Origin: Rhea pennata
Lineage: Eukaryota > Chordata > Aves > Rheiformes > Rheidae
Assembly (NCBI RefSeq): GCF_028389875.1
Contig: NC_084669.1
Coordinates: forward strand, 9,633,501-9,697,500
Direction of reading: 5' to 3'
DNA length: 64,000 bases
In this document: in pieces, positions 43,101-58,100 of the stretch
Layout of the letters: the number at the start of each line of letters is the position of its first letter
Numbering within the stretch: position 1 is the first letter of the stretch
Position numbers and translations under genes: made by a program
Notes under the pieces: model-generated
What the model saw: only the letters and a program-made list of their open reading frames with translations
Told to the model about the DNA's origin: nothing
The model's database searches: none

Positions 43101-46100
43101 TTTTTTTTTTAAAAAAGTATTTCTGTATTTTCTCCAACATTAAAAATGGCTGACTGATTTCACACATGAAGTATTTTCTTTTCAAAACTGAATTCATCTT
43201 GAAACAACTAAAATCCAGCTCCCCAACACATTACCCCGGAGTATGTATCCAGGGTATATATTACTCCAGGGTAACAGTCAGTGAGGAGGAGAGGAAGAAA
43301 TGTCTTTTAGTGACAAACTACCATGGACTCCAAGGAGAGGATGAAACAGTGCAAATCTTCCAAATAATAATGACTGAAAGAGCATCCAAAAAGTGATCTA
43401 GTTCACTATTCTTCTCTAAGGAGATACTAAATACATCCAGCTCATTCCTGAAAGATTGTCTAACCCATTTTTCAATACCTGTAAAGAGAATACTCTACAA
43501 CTTCATCAGGCAGGAAATTTTACCTATTTTTTCCCCCTATGCAAATTTTTGCCAATTCAACCCACCACAGATCTGAAAATAAAACTACTCTCTTTCACAT
43601 GGTAGCAGTTTTCTATACATTTGATCATTCCTTTATATGTGAAGGACCCAGTCCTTCTTCCTACTAGGTTACACCAGTAAGTTACATCAAATTTTTCCAG
43701 GCCATATTTCCAGGGAATCTAAATCATTTTGAACATCTTTTCATCATTTTATTGGCTATTCTGTCCACTCAGGTGTTACCAGGATCAGAAACAGACTCTT
43801 GCCAACATTGTACTCAATATACTCCTCTGTTTCGAAGTCTCTCTGGTCACAGTTTTCTAACAATTTTATGTAAGTATTATAGTAATTTCATTAAGTCTTT
43901 TTCCCTAGCTTCTTTTGCTCACACAGGTTGGTAATAAAAGTCTTAAAAATAAATTAAAAACAAAAGTTTTATGTATTTGGCTTATTACCCTCTCAAAGAA
44001 GGAAATTAAATTGATTTCACTCCTCTTAACTCACAGGTTATACTGTATTTTGATAGAGATCTAAATACACAACTGACAGCTAGGATCTAATTGAATATGA
44101 AAAGAATATATACTCTGAACAGAGTTTAGAAGATCTGATTTTCATAAACAGTAATAAAAACTCAGTAGTCAATGTTAAACGGTACAGATGACTAATTCTC
44201 TACAAATGACTGATTGAGTGATGACTATGTTCATGTTGGTAACAATCATATCAATTAACATTTCATTTAACAAGCAGAGCTCTCAAAAATATCAAGACAT
44301 TCAGATACTGGCAGAAGTAAAAGGAAGCATCATGAAAATCAGTAAGTAAAATAACAGGGTATTTCAAACAGGTCTGTTAATCAGCTTAAGCTTCTGAAGC
44401 ACTGGGGCAATAACCTATGATGAGTTATTAGTCTCCTTCCTTGCTGATCTGTGAAACAGCTTTGCCACGACATCCCAAAGAGATCAGCTTGCCAGTTCAG
44501 GATAGCATGAAAACCATAGCATCTGACCACATAACAGTCTACTGGACCACATCAGCACAATCAGATTGGATAATATTCAGAACTCATGCAGCAACTCTTT
44601 TATAGTCACCCATATCTGGTGGGACTCTCAGGTATTCCGCGTACCTTCCACAATATCCTTAACATAGACCACATGTGAAGGTCACTGGTAGGGACTTCCA
44701 ATATAGCGCTGGGCTTTTTTTGTAAAGACACATTAGTAAAAATGTTAAATCTAAAAATTGGTGCCTCTTGTTTGTCTTAGTAGTCATAGTACACTGTCTA
44801 CACTGAGAACATATTTGCACCAACACTCTGCATTTATGAAATAGCTTTATGTTCCCTTAAACTAAATCCAAAGATTTTTTTTTTCTCCTGGGTAACTCAT
44901 CCAAGATTATAGCATGCTTTCAGGTCATTAAAAAGTTCTAATTACTACCCTTGCAAAGCACTTCCAATTTAAAGATAACAAACATAAATCATACCACAAT
45001 TGTTATGCTCTTCCTTACCCCTTCATCTGCAGATTCAAGGAAACCCAGTGTTAGCCGTCAAATTTTACACCAAAAATGCTGGCTACAGAGTTTTATGCCA
45101 CATTTAAACATTCATTGCTCATTGTTAAGAGATTTGCAGTTCCAACTCTTAAATTATATTGAAATGAAAACTAAACGAGAAAGAATATTAACTCATAGCT
45201 CCTAACAGTTAACAGCATCACAGTTACATGATTTCAAGCTCAGGTATGTGTTAGGTGGATCAGGAGAGAAAAAGCTTATTAAATCCTTGGAAGACGGTAC
45301 TTGCATCTTTCCTGTTATACAAAGATTTTGTTTTTACCTCTGAAACTTGCAAGGTTTTTCCTGAGAAACGCCTCTGCTATCAGTCTGAATCTACTATGAT
45401 CTTCAGTCTAATGATCTTATGTCACCTGAACGTTAATAAATATTGTCACAAACTCAAATATTTACAAAAAGTCAGAATGTCTGTGGAGTCAAGAAAAGAA
45501 ACTTACAGACAATGTGCACTTCCTATAAAGCGCATATACTTCTTTAGTGATGCTGGCATAAAGCATTAACCTAGCAACAGCAATCACAACTTTCTTTTCT
45601 ATTTAGATACAGTAATTATATACCTTGCTACAAAAAGTTTGCCTCTATCTCAGATAATAGAGGTCCACATTTTTTCAGGACCCAAAACAGAAACTTGATC
45701 TCAGCTGATAACGGTGATATTTTTTCTGAAGAAACCACTGTTTTTAAACTCAGTTATACAGTAAAGTAAATCTTTGCTTTTTGGTATCTCAGATTACCAA
45801 AAAAGGGAAAATAAATAGTCACGCACGTATAAATAAAACAAGTCAAAATCTCAACTGATACAATACCTGAATTTCCGAAGGCCACATCCCATGGAGAGCT
45901 GATGGGCTGTTCTTCTCCTTTTGCTCCACCTTCCTTGTCATCACCTTGTATCCCAACACCTGCTACAGTGCTCACCATCTCTAATTCTAGGTCAATCTAT
46001 ATGAAACAAAATTATATAAATTGAGTGTACAACAGCAAGCTGAATCAATACAGATAATCTGAGCTAAATGTCAAAAACACAAAACCAGATAATCTTTGCT

Positions 46101-49100
46101 GACAAGAAGAAACCAAATACCCCAAAATTTCAGGTATTTCTTTACATAGGAGGAAAAAACTGCACTGGACTTTTATGTCCAACTGCACATAAAGAACACT
46201 AGTCTGTCAAGGTTAAGTCTAACTTTTGGAAAAAAAGTAAAAATATTCCAGAGAAGTGTTCAGATGGACAACAAATGTGGCTGTTTCATTTTAAACTAGT
46301 TTTAATGGAATATACTATAAAAACTCAAATACTGTAACAGTACTTCACATCTCTCTATATAATAATCTGTACAAAGCAAATAATTTTTGCAGTTTATTTC
46401 ACTAGCAAGACATAAATATAATTCACGCCCTGGAGGGAAAAATACTTATTTCGTTTCTGTCACCTAAATGTCTTCCTCTTTCCCTCACTTTTTCTGTGTA
46501 TTTAAGTCACTTCTAGTAAGTCTCATAAATTTATTGTGATGATTATGTAAAAAAGTAGAGTCTTACTGACACAGCATCTTCTAACTTTTGTAGCAATAAA
46601 TGCCTCCCTTTTACATAGCTTGTGTCTTACATAAGCAGTTGAAAGCATGTACCTATAGCTGTTATATTACCTTAATTCTTTAATCCTGGGATATCCTGAT
46701 GTCATGTTTAGAAACCATGAAAAATGATGAAGCTGTATGGCCCAAATCTTCATCTGTCTCTGCACTATCTTTGTTACCCAAACCACTTACAATTTATATT
46801 GACTAACGTTCCTACCTGCTAAACACTCGTGCTTAATCCAAAAAATCCACATGCAGACAATTCTCAAATTAAACCAGTTACCTGTCATTTGCAGACCCCA
46901 ACAGCTAAGTAACAACGGTGTAGAAGTCCACTGAACCATAAGAGAACAGTAACTTTAGATAAGAATTTGACAGTTCTGGAAGTGAAGCACAAACAAGTTC
47001 TGCTTCCAATACTAAAAAAAAAAGACATTTCTCACAACATAAGCAATAAACACTAGGAAAAAAGAAAACAAAAACAAACCTAGCTATGTTAGAACAAGTA
47101 GTGCATATCATCTCCATTTGAAAGGATGTAAAAATGTAGCTCTTCAGAAAATGAACTTCACTACAGCATTTATTTATCAGATATTAGTCTAACCTTCCTT
47201 CTTGATACAGAAGGTATTTGTAAAATAATTCATTCGGCGCAAATTTTCATCTGTGTGGGTGGGATAAGGTGTAATAGATCAAATTTTAAATTGTTTTATG
47301 GAAAATTTACCTTTCTAATTAGATGATTTTCTGTATCAGCAACATAAATAATATTATTTTTTATAGCAATCCCTTGAGGTGAGTTGAAAGTTGCCTCTGA
47401 AAATCTTCCATCTTTCCTTCCGCTGTTTGGACCTATCAATGAAAGAGAGCAAACTCAAAAGTCATTTTAAAAAAAGGAACTTAAAAAATAATCAAAGTGC
47501 GTATATTTAAATCTTAAAGATAATTACATATTTTAAAAGGTACTTCATGCTTTCATAGCACCTTGTACAGCTTAAGTTATTAATATTTTGTGTAGTCTCA
47601 TTTTAGTCACTATGGTTTGTGACAACAATGACAACAATCAGGTGCAATTACGTTTTTCACTCTTTTTACGTAAGTTCTCTGCATCTTTGGCTTATTCTCT
47701 AAAGAAAGGTCTTAATAAGGGTCTGAATTGCTCCTGTTTCACTGCATTAAGAAACAACAGCAAAAAGAGAAGACAAAAATAAGAAACTCTGTCTTTTTAT
47801 TCCTGATTGCATCAAAGCAGGCCAGCAGCAAAAAACGTAAATTCCAAAACTCAATTTAATTTAAATGATTTAGATTTTGGTGCAAGTTACAAAGTGCAGC
47901 AGTGTTTTCTCATGAATAATAACTAGCAGAAAGATGACATAGAACTAACTATGTGGAGGAACAGTGAGAATGATGGAGTGACGGTCTTCTGCATAGCATA
48001 ATCAAGACAGGAAAAAAAAACACGAGCTGAATAAAACATTATGAAGATAAGCATCATACTTTAGAGGGAGTAACATTTAAAGTGCATTAGCAGTATGTGT
48101 CAACAGAAGACATTTAGATATATGAATTATTATGTTTGCATCATTTATAGTAATTTTAACCTTTGTGCATTCCCACATTTATTACTGTATGATCAGCTTC
48201 ATTATATTACTTTCTGAGCACAGAATCATTTAATTGAGTAACTAAAATACACAACTTGTACAACTAACTATCAGAAGACAGTTTAGACATTAATAAACAG
48301 GAAGGGCAAGGGTGCTACTGTGGCAGACTCCACTAGTTTCCTTTGCTTACCAAAGGAAAGCACCATGGTCCAAATGCCTAAAGAGCACACAGTTCCACAG
48401 CTGGTATCAACACAGAAGTTAGGACACTTCCCTTTTAGCTGCTGTTTAATGAATATCCCAGAACACAAAAAGGTACTTTGTTGACAGAAGCTTCATCTCA
48501 CAAATCAAACAGAAATCAAATTCCTTGAGTTTTATCATAAGAAATTCTTTTGTAATTTCCTTACAGAAGGCCATTAAGGCTGATGTCTTTATCAGGTTAA
48601 CTAGGGTAATTTGTCTATTTAATGGAGTATTCTTCAAATAATGAAAGATCTTCCTCCTTGCTTAAACAGCAGTGCCAATGGTATTTTTATAAAGCTTGTA
48701 CTATTCCCACCACGGGTCAGTACTGACCTAGTCAATACTAGATTAAGTAACATACTGGTCCTGATTCTCAGACAAAAACGAACCATTGTTTTCAACAGTT
48801 TGAAGATACAAACCTTTCCTAAACCTGTCTATAATGGCTGCTTGTAAATGGACTGTCCTAACAGCTATTTACTTGGTGCATTAAGCTGTACTTTCGACCA
48901 GCATACTAGATATGAAGGAACAATTCTGAATGTTTCATTTATGAAAAAATAAGTCATATAATAAGTGAGCAAGTTCAACTGAATTTTCTTGATTTGTATT
49001 GTAGAATTGATAGTAATTTATCAAAACAAAGAGATTTTTAAAGTAGAAACACTACTGTAGAATTACTAATAAAGGGTTTGTAATAAAAGTAAAATTTAAA

Positions 49101-52100
49101 TGCTTAACTTTTCTCTATTTGGATAACTTGTTTACACATTACACTTGAATTTTGATGAGAACATAAGCCTGTTCATAAATATTTAGGTAACTTCCTTTTC
49201 AGATGCCTATGCACTGGTACAACACCACTGTTCTTAACAATAACTCTCCGATCCTCTCAAAACCAGACAGGGATACTACTGAGGGATTGGATTAAAAACA
49301 AACAAAAAACCCTACTTTTTTTTTAATTGGGAAGTGTTATTGTCTCTTTTCCATGCTTTGCTGCTGGTAGGTATATGGGTGTATGTTACTTTAAATCTAA
49401 ACCCATTTGCAACTCTTACGTAAGAATGCAGAATATGCCATTTGTGCTTCACATTGGACACAATATAAAAAAATACTAAAACTAGCAAAAAACATAGAAA
49501 AAAACATTAGACATCTAAATCAGCTGCATTAACAGTGCAATCCTATTGATGGTACTGTATTATACCCCCCCCCCCAGTATCCACTAAAAGTTATTTTAGA
49601 TTTTTTTTTTTTTTTTTGCTACCAATACAAATAAAATGCAAGGTGCTCTAAGAAAAGAATCAGCATAAAAGCTCAAAGAAAAGAATCAGGCTAGTAGCCC
49701 CAGAGAATATACTCCACTCATAAAATAAAATTACCATAAGAAACTTGCATAGCCTTACCTCCAATAGTGTGTAGAATTTGTCCACTTTTCTGGATAACCA
49801 AAATCCTGTGATGTCCAGTGTCTGCTATCACCAACCTTTCTCCTGAATTATCTACAGTCACTTTGCCAGGAAATAGCAAGGGAGAATGTGGGAGGGAGTC
49901 TCTGTATAGCTTTATTCCAATATTGTTATCTTTGATTTGTCCTTTCTCTTTGTAGAACTTTAGTGTTATAGAAGTAAATAAAAACAACTTCTCTTTGTGT
50001 CCCTCTCCAAAAAGGGAAAACAGCATGTTTCCACGGGGCCCAAGAATGACAAGAGTTGGCCAGCAGGACACTTCTAGTTCATGCCAAAGTACTGCATCTG
50101 CATCATTTACTACTGGGTGGGTAATATTATACCTCAGAACTGCACTTTTAATGTTATCCAAAACTTTTTCATTTGGGAATTTTGCTGAGTGGACACCAAT
50201 AATAACAAGACCATCTGAAAAGAAAAATAAAGATTTGAATTCAGATATAAATATATTTCAATACAATAAAAAAGTTAAAATGAGGTACAGTTATCTCACT
50301 ATGTGACTTACTGCATTCCAGAATGAAAGAAGATTTGAACAAATAATAAATGATTACTTCTCAGTAGGAATACATATCTTATGTATACAAAACACTGAAA
50401 CTCAAAAATAAATTATCAGTAAAGTTACTGAACTTGAGTACTACTACTTCCCCAGTTTGCTGACATTTAATACAGCATAAATTGTTCTTAATTCATGAAC
50501 CTTAGCATACAAAGGCTGAAGAAAATACTTTCAAAATAATTAAAAGTAAGCTGAACAGTTCACCTGATACTTTATTTTTTCAAGTGTTTACCATTCCTCT
50601 TTGCTTTTTCATTCCCCAACACAATTATCCTTTTTTAGAAAACGAATTATCTTCCATTATTAGCTAGAAGTCACTAATACAACACTGAACTCTAGAAGTG
50701 CGGAGTTATCCTGGAATATCTAACTCAAGATACATAGTGAAAAAATACGTAAGCTTATAAAATCAATCCTGTATTCTATATTTCAACTAAACTGGTGGCA
50801 CTGAAAACTATGACAAATAGTGCTTGTGACAAATCAAGCTTGAAACCTCCTTTTTTTTCAAAAGAAAAGATTCATTATGGATTTTTGCCCCTCCTCTTCA
50901 CATGTTTAACCTGATTTCTGTATTTGACCTGCAAAGACAACCAAGAGTTTAGGTTTTCCATAGTAAGGATAACTTCACTTGAGATCCTAATATGAAAGGC
51001 GTTGCATAAGAACAAAAGTTATATACATTGCATATACAGCACCAATCCTAAAATCCATCAAAAGCACACAAGGAAGCAATCAGCTTCTCTGAATTGCCTA
51101 TTTTCTCAGTTTCACGAAATCAAGCACAGAGATAAAAATCTACAGGTCAGACTTTAGCTGTTTTTATTCATGTGGTAAAAGCAAATTTACTCCTACCACA
51201 TGTAGACATCAGGGAAGCAGCCCCAAATTTTCCATTCCCCCTACTTACCCAACAGAAAACAATGAAGAGCCTTCTTTTAATCAAGTCACTTTTCAAAACT
51301 TTCTAGAAGCAAAAGGAAGTTTACATCCTTTTTTTTAGGAGTTTAACATATGTTTTACTTGCAAAATTTCTACCAAATGAAGCAAGCAATATACAAGACA
51401 TCAGTATTATACTTCATCTCACTTCATACTTAGAGAATATTATTAAGCATAAACATAACCTTCGTATAGCCAAAGTAAGCCATCAATTCTGTGATGATTT
51501 TTTTAAAACTTTGGGTATCTGAGTAGCACTGGACTAAATTTCAGAACATATTCATTTACAGAGTCTGTTGCTCACAGTCATCATGATAGAATGAAGTATT
51601 TAAGATTTTTATTAACCAAAGTAAAAAAAAAGTTACAGCAGTAACCATACGGTTGTAGAAAGCTGCAATAAAACACTTTTAAACCAGAACTTAACCTTAC
51701 TACATTTTCAAAAATTATTCATGTTTCTGGGTAGCACTAGCATTTTGGAACCACAATAACATCTGGGATCTTTTTATTTCTTTATGCAAATAAAAGTTCT
51801 AAATTTTCACCTTTATGCAAATAAAAGTTCTAAATTTTCACCTTTTCTGTCATTCTAAGTGAAATTAAATGGGAAATAGGAATATTCTTATAGTTTATGC
51901 CCTTCCCAGTTAATTTTACTTCAGTATTAGAAAATATTTTGACAACAAAAATGAATGTAGTTCCCCCCCGGCTGCCATCATCACATCTATAAAAATATTT
52001 GGCATTTTGTTTATCAGTAGCATCTGTAGAATTTCCTTCCTTCCTCCAATCACCAAAGTCTACAGGTGGATTCCTTGTAGTATCGTATTTTTTCAGTAAT

Positions 52101-55100
52101 ACAACCAGCAACTATTTCAAAAGTAAACAAAGCCAAGGAGGCACTGTAAGGTTGTGGGGAGAGAAGAAACATTATTCAATCTAATCCAGTTTTGATAACG
52201 CTTATACTTCAATTACATCCAAGGACATGGTTTGGAATGGAATATAGTATTATTTTTTTTTGTTTTTCTCTTTATGGTAGAGTCTGGTTAGCTGGACATC
52301 TCTGTTTTACTCTTTATTATCTGAATAATCTGCTCTTCCCAGACAGTTTTGACAGCTCTACTATCATTAGTGATTGCCATCTGTTAACTTTTTTTTTTCC
52401 TACTCAATTCTATAGTCCTACCTGCTTTTGATCAGACAGGCCCTTCAATTTAACTGAGTAAAATCACTGCCATTCATTCTTTCAGCAAATACTTAAAAAT
52501 CAGTCAGCAATGCCATATTATGCCAACATTGAATTTGACTAATTTATTCTAAAATGGAGGGTTTTCTTCTTAAATTCCCGATTCTTGATTTTCCTAGCAC
52601 ATAGAGAATGTTTCCTGTTATACAAACCCATTCCCATTAAGAAATCTTTGACTCCCTTACCTGGAGCTACTGATTATATTTGGGCCTTTGCAAAATCCTG
52701 CCATTGTTTTTTTCTACAGTATTTCAAATTCCTTAATGGTCTACTGCCAAAATAGCAATCCCAGTTGAGTTGGGTTGAATTTAAGACTGTGTCCTCTTTT
52801 TCTTCAGGCTATTCTTCCTCAGTCTACCTAAAAGCACAGCTGCAAATACCTTCCCCTTTCCTGCTGCTCTGGAGAGCTTTTTTTTTTTTTTTTTTAATAA
52901 ACTGTGTGTGTAAAAACACATAACCCAGTATAGTTTAAGGTTCTCCTTTTCACACGTAAGAAGTCTCTGCAATTCAGCTGTTACTAAATCCTTACAGCTT
53001 TGCTATCTAAGCTGCCCTCCCAACAGTTTTCCTTCTAATCCTAACAGTATGTTTTCTTCTTTGCTGTTCCAAACTGCTGGCAGTATGGGAACACACATTC
53101 AATTTCTCTATTTTCTAATGTAAAAATCCAGCTCCACTTGTGAAAGCATTCCCACCAGGAACAACTATGCTGCCATTTCTAGTGCCTTCACTGTACTTTT
53201 AAAAGTTTTGAAGCTTAAATCTATAGTTACTTAAAACAGATCATTGACTACCCCGTAGTACCACATACAACTTCAACAATAGTTGAAATACAACCACATA
53301 CAAAAAAGTTGACAGAAAAATGTAATTATTCTCTTTTTTTACTATAGTATATAATACAAAAAAAAGCATAAATACTCCCTTGTTCTGAAAAGAGACTCAG
53401 TGTTCCAAGATACAGTATGGCTGTCTGACACCTATTCAAGGAAAGAAATTTTCTGCTGTAATGTACACTCTATTGCTTGCACATGAGCAAATCTCTATAA
53501 TAATTGAGGATTGCCAGCATCATTATTGTTTTGGCAGCAAAATCCATATTTTATTTTAAATAATCTACTTTGTTGGTTTTGTGGTGGAAACATACGAAAG
53601 GCAGTTGTTTCAAGTCTTAAATAGTTATATTATTCGAGCTCAGAGGAGTTTCCTTCCTCCTAAAAAACTAATTCAATCTCAGGTTGGCTTTTTCTTTGGT
53701 TACAGAAAAATGGAAAACAATTCTTCTCTTCTAGCCTTTCTCCTCCCTCAACCATAACACAGTATCAATGGAGAAGTGTAGCACGTCCAGGAATGGCAGT
53801 ATTTCAAGATGAGAACAGAAAAGGATAAAGAACTGCACAGTAGGAGAGCAATGAAACTTAGCTAAATAAAACAGGTTCATGGATTACAAAAACCACTGTA
53901 ACTGATACAGTCTTTGTTAATCCTGCAGGTACAGCATGTTGCAATATCAGATAGTTGAAGTCCTAATACCGTAAACCATTGAACTCCAACAGTATGTGAA
54001 ACATTTCCACTGTAATAGCATCAGCAGCAGTGCTTACACTTGTCCTTCCGAAGTATCAACAAAGCTAGAATAACTCTATTTTCAACACCTATACAGCGCA
54101 AATAAGACAAAACACCACCTCATGAGGAAAACTCCTGTGTGAACTCACAAATGTTACTTCAGGGTATATTAATATGCATACCATTTAAAATGCTTTATTT
54201 GCAGGATTATACCAGAGCATAACACTGGACTTCTGCCAAGCTATTTCTGAATATATAAAAAGTACTCCCTCTTATAGAAGTCATTTCTGGACTGCTGATA
54301 ACATGAACCGAATATGCACTGAGGTTTAAAATAACTTTCTGAATGTCACTATGAAAACAGAAATAGCACCACTGAAGATAGCAGCAAGAGCATATCAGAT
54401 AAAGATGCTAAGCAGTTATTTAATTCTATGGAAACTAGTCTTCTAGACAAATCTACTGAAGTTCCACACAATAAAAATGTGTACATATGCACAAAAACAT
54501 ATTTGATGGTTATGATCATCCTAAAACAGCTTCTTGTGCTTGCATATCTCATGTCTGATTATCACATTGCTGACGTTCCAACATACTCCTGCGTAAGAGG
54601 GTACTTACACCATAAGAACAATAAAAACATTATCAGAATATCAAACGTTTATGTACTTGATATCGAGTCAAAGAAAAAGACACTGCTATGAATTATATCT
54701 ATATCGAAACATGTCCTCAGTTAAGCAGAAAAATACAGGAAACATTCCTTCAGATATTCCAACAACAGATTACAGATCTAAAAGCACTTTGAGACAAAAT
54801 GCTTTAGCAAAATAAGATGATTGTTTCCATTCCAAATAATATCGTCTTCTAGGTCAGCACACTCTCTCACTTCCATTGCACTGTAAATATATAGATGAAA
54901 TGTGCAAATACATCCTATATTTATACACGTAAAGTTTGGTAAAGCTGCAGTTTCACTATCTATTTAACCTGACATGCAGCTCTCAAAAGGAGTGATTTTG
55001 CCATTCAGTTGCATCAAAATTAGCATTTGTGTAATCACAAGGTGACAAACACTGGAGAACCATCCAACTGAAAGTGAAGCTGCTCCCCTCCGCCCAACAG

Positions 55101-58100
55101 AAGGGACTTCCCTTAACTAAAACAGACTGAACTTCAGTGTAAAGCACTGAACACCAAGACACTTGCATTACTGTATATGGATTTTTTTTTTTGATACGTC
55201 AGATATCCTTTCCTCTTTAACCTTGTTTGTCTGACCTTTATTTTCTCAACTTTCTCAAGCTAGCTCTCCTCACCTCTTTTCCCTGGTGACTGGTAAGTAA
55301 TTTCCCCCTTCAGAGAAGATCACAGAATCATAGAATCAGTAAGGTTGGAAGGGACCTCTGGAGATCATCTAGTCCAACCTCCCTGCTCAGCCCGGTCACC
55401 TAGAGCATGGTAGACAGGGTTGCATCCAGGCGGGCCTTGAAGATCTCCAGAGGAGACTCCACAACCTCTCTGGGCAACCTGTGCCAGTGCTCCGTCACTC
55501 TCTCAGGGAAGAAATTCCCCCTCACATTCAGGTGGAACTTCTTGTGCTTCAATTTCTGCCCATTGCCTCTTCTCCTGTCACATGGGACAACTGAAAAGAG
55601 TTTGTCCCCGTCCCCTTGACACCCTCCCTTCAGGTACTTATACACACTGATGAGATCTCCCCTCAGTCTTCTCTTCCCCAGGCTGAAGAGGCCCAGCTCT
55701 CGCAGCCACTGCACATTGACATAAAACCCTGTCTTTGTCTACAGCTTAAAAAAACCCTCGACTTCTATTGCTTCGGTATCTGTATACATGCATATATCCA
55801 TTTATAGCTTTATACTACTTCAGTGCTAGAATTCATGCAATTAATACTTAATTTAAAAATCTATCAAAGATTCACAATATACACATGAAAATAACAGAAA
55901 AAAAACCAAAAGGGAAAAATACAGTTAAAAAAAAAATTCTATCTTCCTTTTTTGTTTGAACTATACAAACATATTAATCTCTTCCTGAATCCAGCTGCTA
56001 GCCTCTTTTACCTACCACATTAAATTTAACATCCCACACATCTGTTTTCATTTCCTTCTATCTCCACCTTAGTTTTCCACTTTCATCCCAAATATCTTTT
56101 TTCTATCACCAGTTCCTGCAGGAAACAATAGGATAACTCAAATACAAAAAAGACATATCATCCATCAGCAAAGTATTTTCTTCAAGTAGTAATTCCTATA
56201 ACAGGAAGCTTTATATAATTCAAATTATATATAAAAAAACAACTGGACTACAAATTCAGTTCAGAATGCTTTAGCCTTTTCTACATGAAAATAGAACTGT
56301 TCAAGTATTTTAACGAGCAAGTTTGTAGGGAGAGGTTGTTAACAACCAACCTTCCGTAATCAACTGTTTTAACAATTTGGTCTTAAAAAGACAGATTAGA
56401 GATATACTGGTATTACAGAATACAATAACACTATAGTACAGAATGTTTATCATTAATCAGTGTAATCTTCTGAAATCTCAATTTAGACCTTCTTCCCAGC
56501 ATACCTGATATTTAGAGCAGCCCATTTATAATTCGTTAACTACCTCCCCACTTAAAAGAGCTTCCCTTCCCCTAAAAATGCCAGTTTTTTCATTATATTA
56601 AGTTCCTTATATCTGAAACCATCATAGCACATCTCTAACTAATCTGAAGCAAACAGCTAAGTTTTTCAGGGCAGAAAAATCAGTCTAATTAAGTGTTTTG
56701 TAAAGCACTATGTAAATCCTGCAATATACAGTGACATTTCTTACAGAAAAACTGTGATTTCTTTTTCCAGTGAAAGCAGGCAGTACACGAAAATAAATGT
56801 TGGCAAAATGAAAACCAATCAGAAAGGCTAATAGAAAATCAGAACCTTATTAAGCATTATAAAGTAATGCTATTCTATTATAATATTTAATATATTTTTT
56901 TGAGGACTGAAGGTGATATTTTTTCAAGTCTCACTGTTCAGCTTACTAAATTATCCCTGGTAAGTTAGTGGCTGCTGCAATGTTCTGTAAGAATAAATCT
57001 CACCTCTGCCTAGTCATCATGACAGCAAGAGACTAAATTCTAAATAGTACTTGTCCTGCATTTTTATTTAATCACAGAGTGATGGAGGTTTTTTCATAGA
57101 CCTGAATTTAATGTTCTTAAATCTCTCTCCGGAGCAAAGATGACTACTAATGGAAAATAAGGTGATGCTGCAGGGAATACCAAAAGAATCCTAAATCAAG
57201 TTTATGTATCTTGCTATTTTGGTTAGAACAGGGTGGGTCGGGAGAGGGTGTGGGGGGTAATTTTATCTACATCGATTCTACTATCTGTACTATGTCCTGC
57301 TCAGAGCTGGTTCCTAAGTCAAAGGCAGAGGGTTACATACATATACTAATTTTGAGCGGCTTTCTTACATCCTTGTGTAGCATTTTCAAATAGCTGTATT
57401 CATAAGATCAGATTCTTTAATTATACAGACACAATAGCTACCATATTTAATTCCATTTTAAAATGTGATGAGGGTACAGTCACTTTTACTAGGTAAGATA
57501 AAAGATTATAGGACATTTAGGCTCCCCTGAAATTTTGCCAGCTTTTAGTAATAAGTAACAAAATGACTCAGCTACTCCACCTGCAGCACTGCCAGGAAAT
57601 TCTACTCTAAGCAAGCCAAAGCACTTTTACCTTTATCAGAGTACTGGTGCTCTAAGGCATGGAGATCAGGCAGCAAGTGCAAACAATTGATGCAGCAGTA
57701 AGTAAAAAAATCCAACACCACCACTTTTCCACAAAGGTCTTTGTGAAGAGAAATGGGACTTTCAGTGTTTAGCCACTGTAAATCTGGAATTCAGAGAACA
57801 GAGGTATCCAAATTAGGGGGGGAAGGTAGGGCAAGGAACACCTTTATACCTAACTACCATGAAAACAGACAACATTCCTAATATTGTTTAAAAATGTTCA
57901 ACATCACTTTCTATCCAGGTAGGAAGGCAAACAGAAGTCTTACATTTATCAAACTCACCTTTATGCTCTACAAATTTTCATAATTAGCAAACAAAATTTA
58001 TTAGATATAAAGTACTGTTAAGCAAAATTATTAAGTTAACAAGATTTAATGTAATGTTGAAACTATAGATTATATATTTAAATAGGTACCTTTTAATGGA

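Larger units (their letters stand above)
35195..45866 (-). other. NHLRC2: NHLRC2 intron 5, the largest intron
   Basis: 10,672 bases, GT-AG, phase 1. Contains the old CR1 fragment (43.4-43.9 kb), a CA microsatellite and a poly(A) tract. No exon of another gene was recognised on either strand. Confidence 0.9.
50215..57630 (-). other. NHLRC2: NHLRC2 intron 2
   Basis: 7416 bases, GT-AG, phase 1. Holds the CR1 fragment at 55.3-55.7 kb, the 31-bp tandem duplication and a poly(T) tract. Otherwise AT-rich DNA without a gene. Confidence 0.9.
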
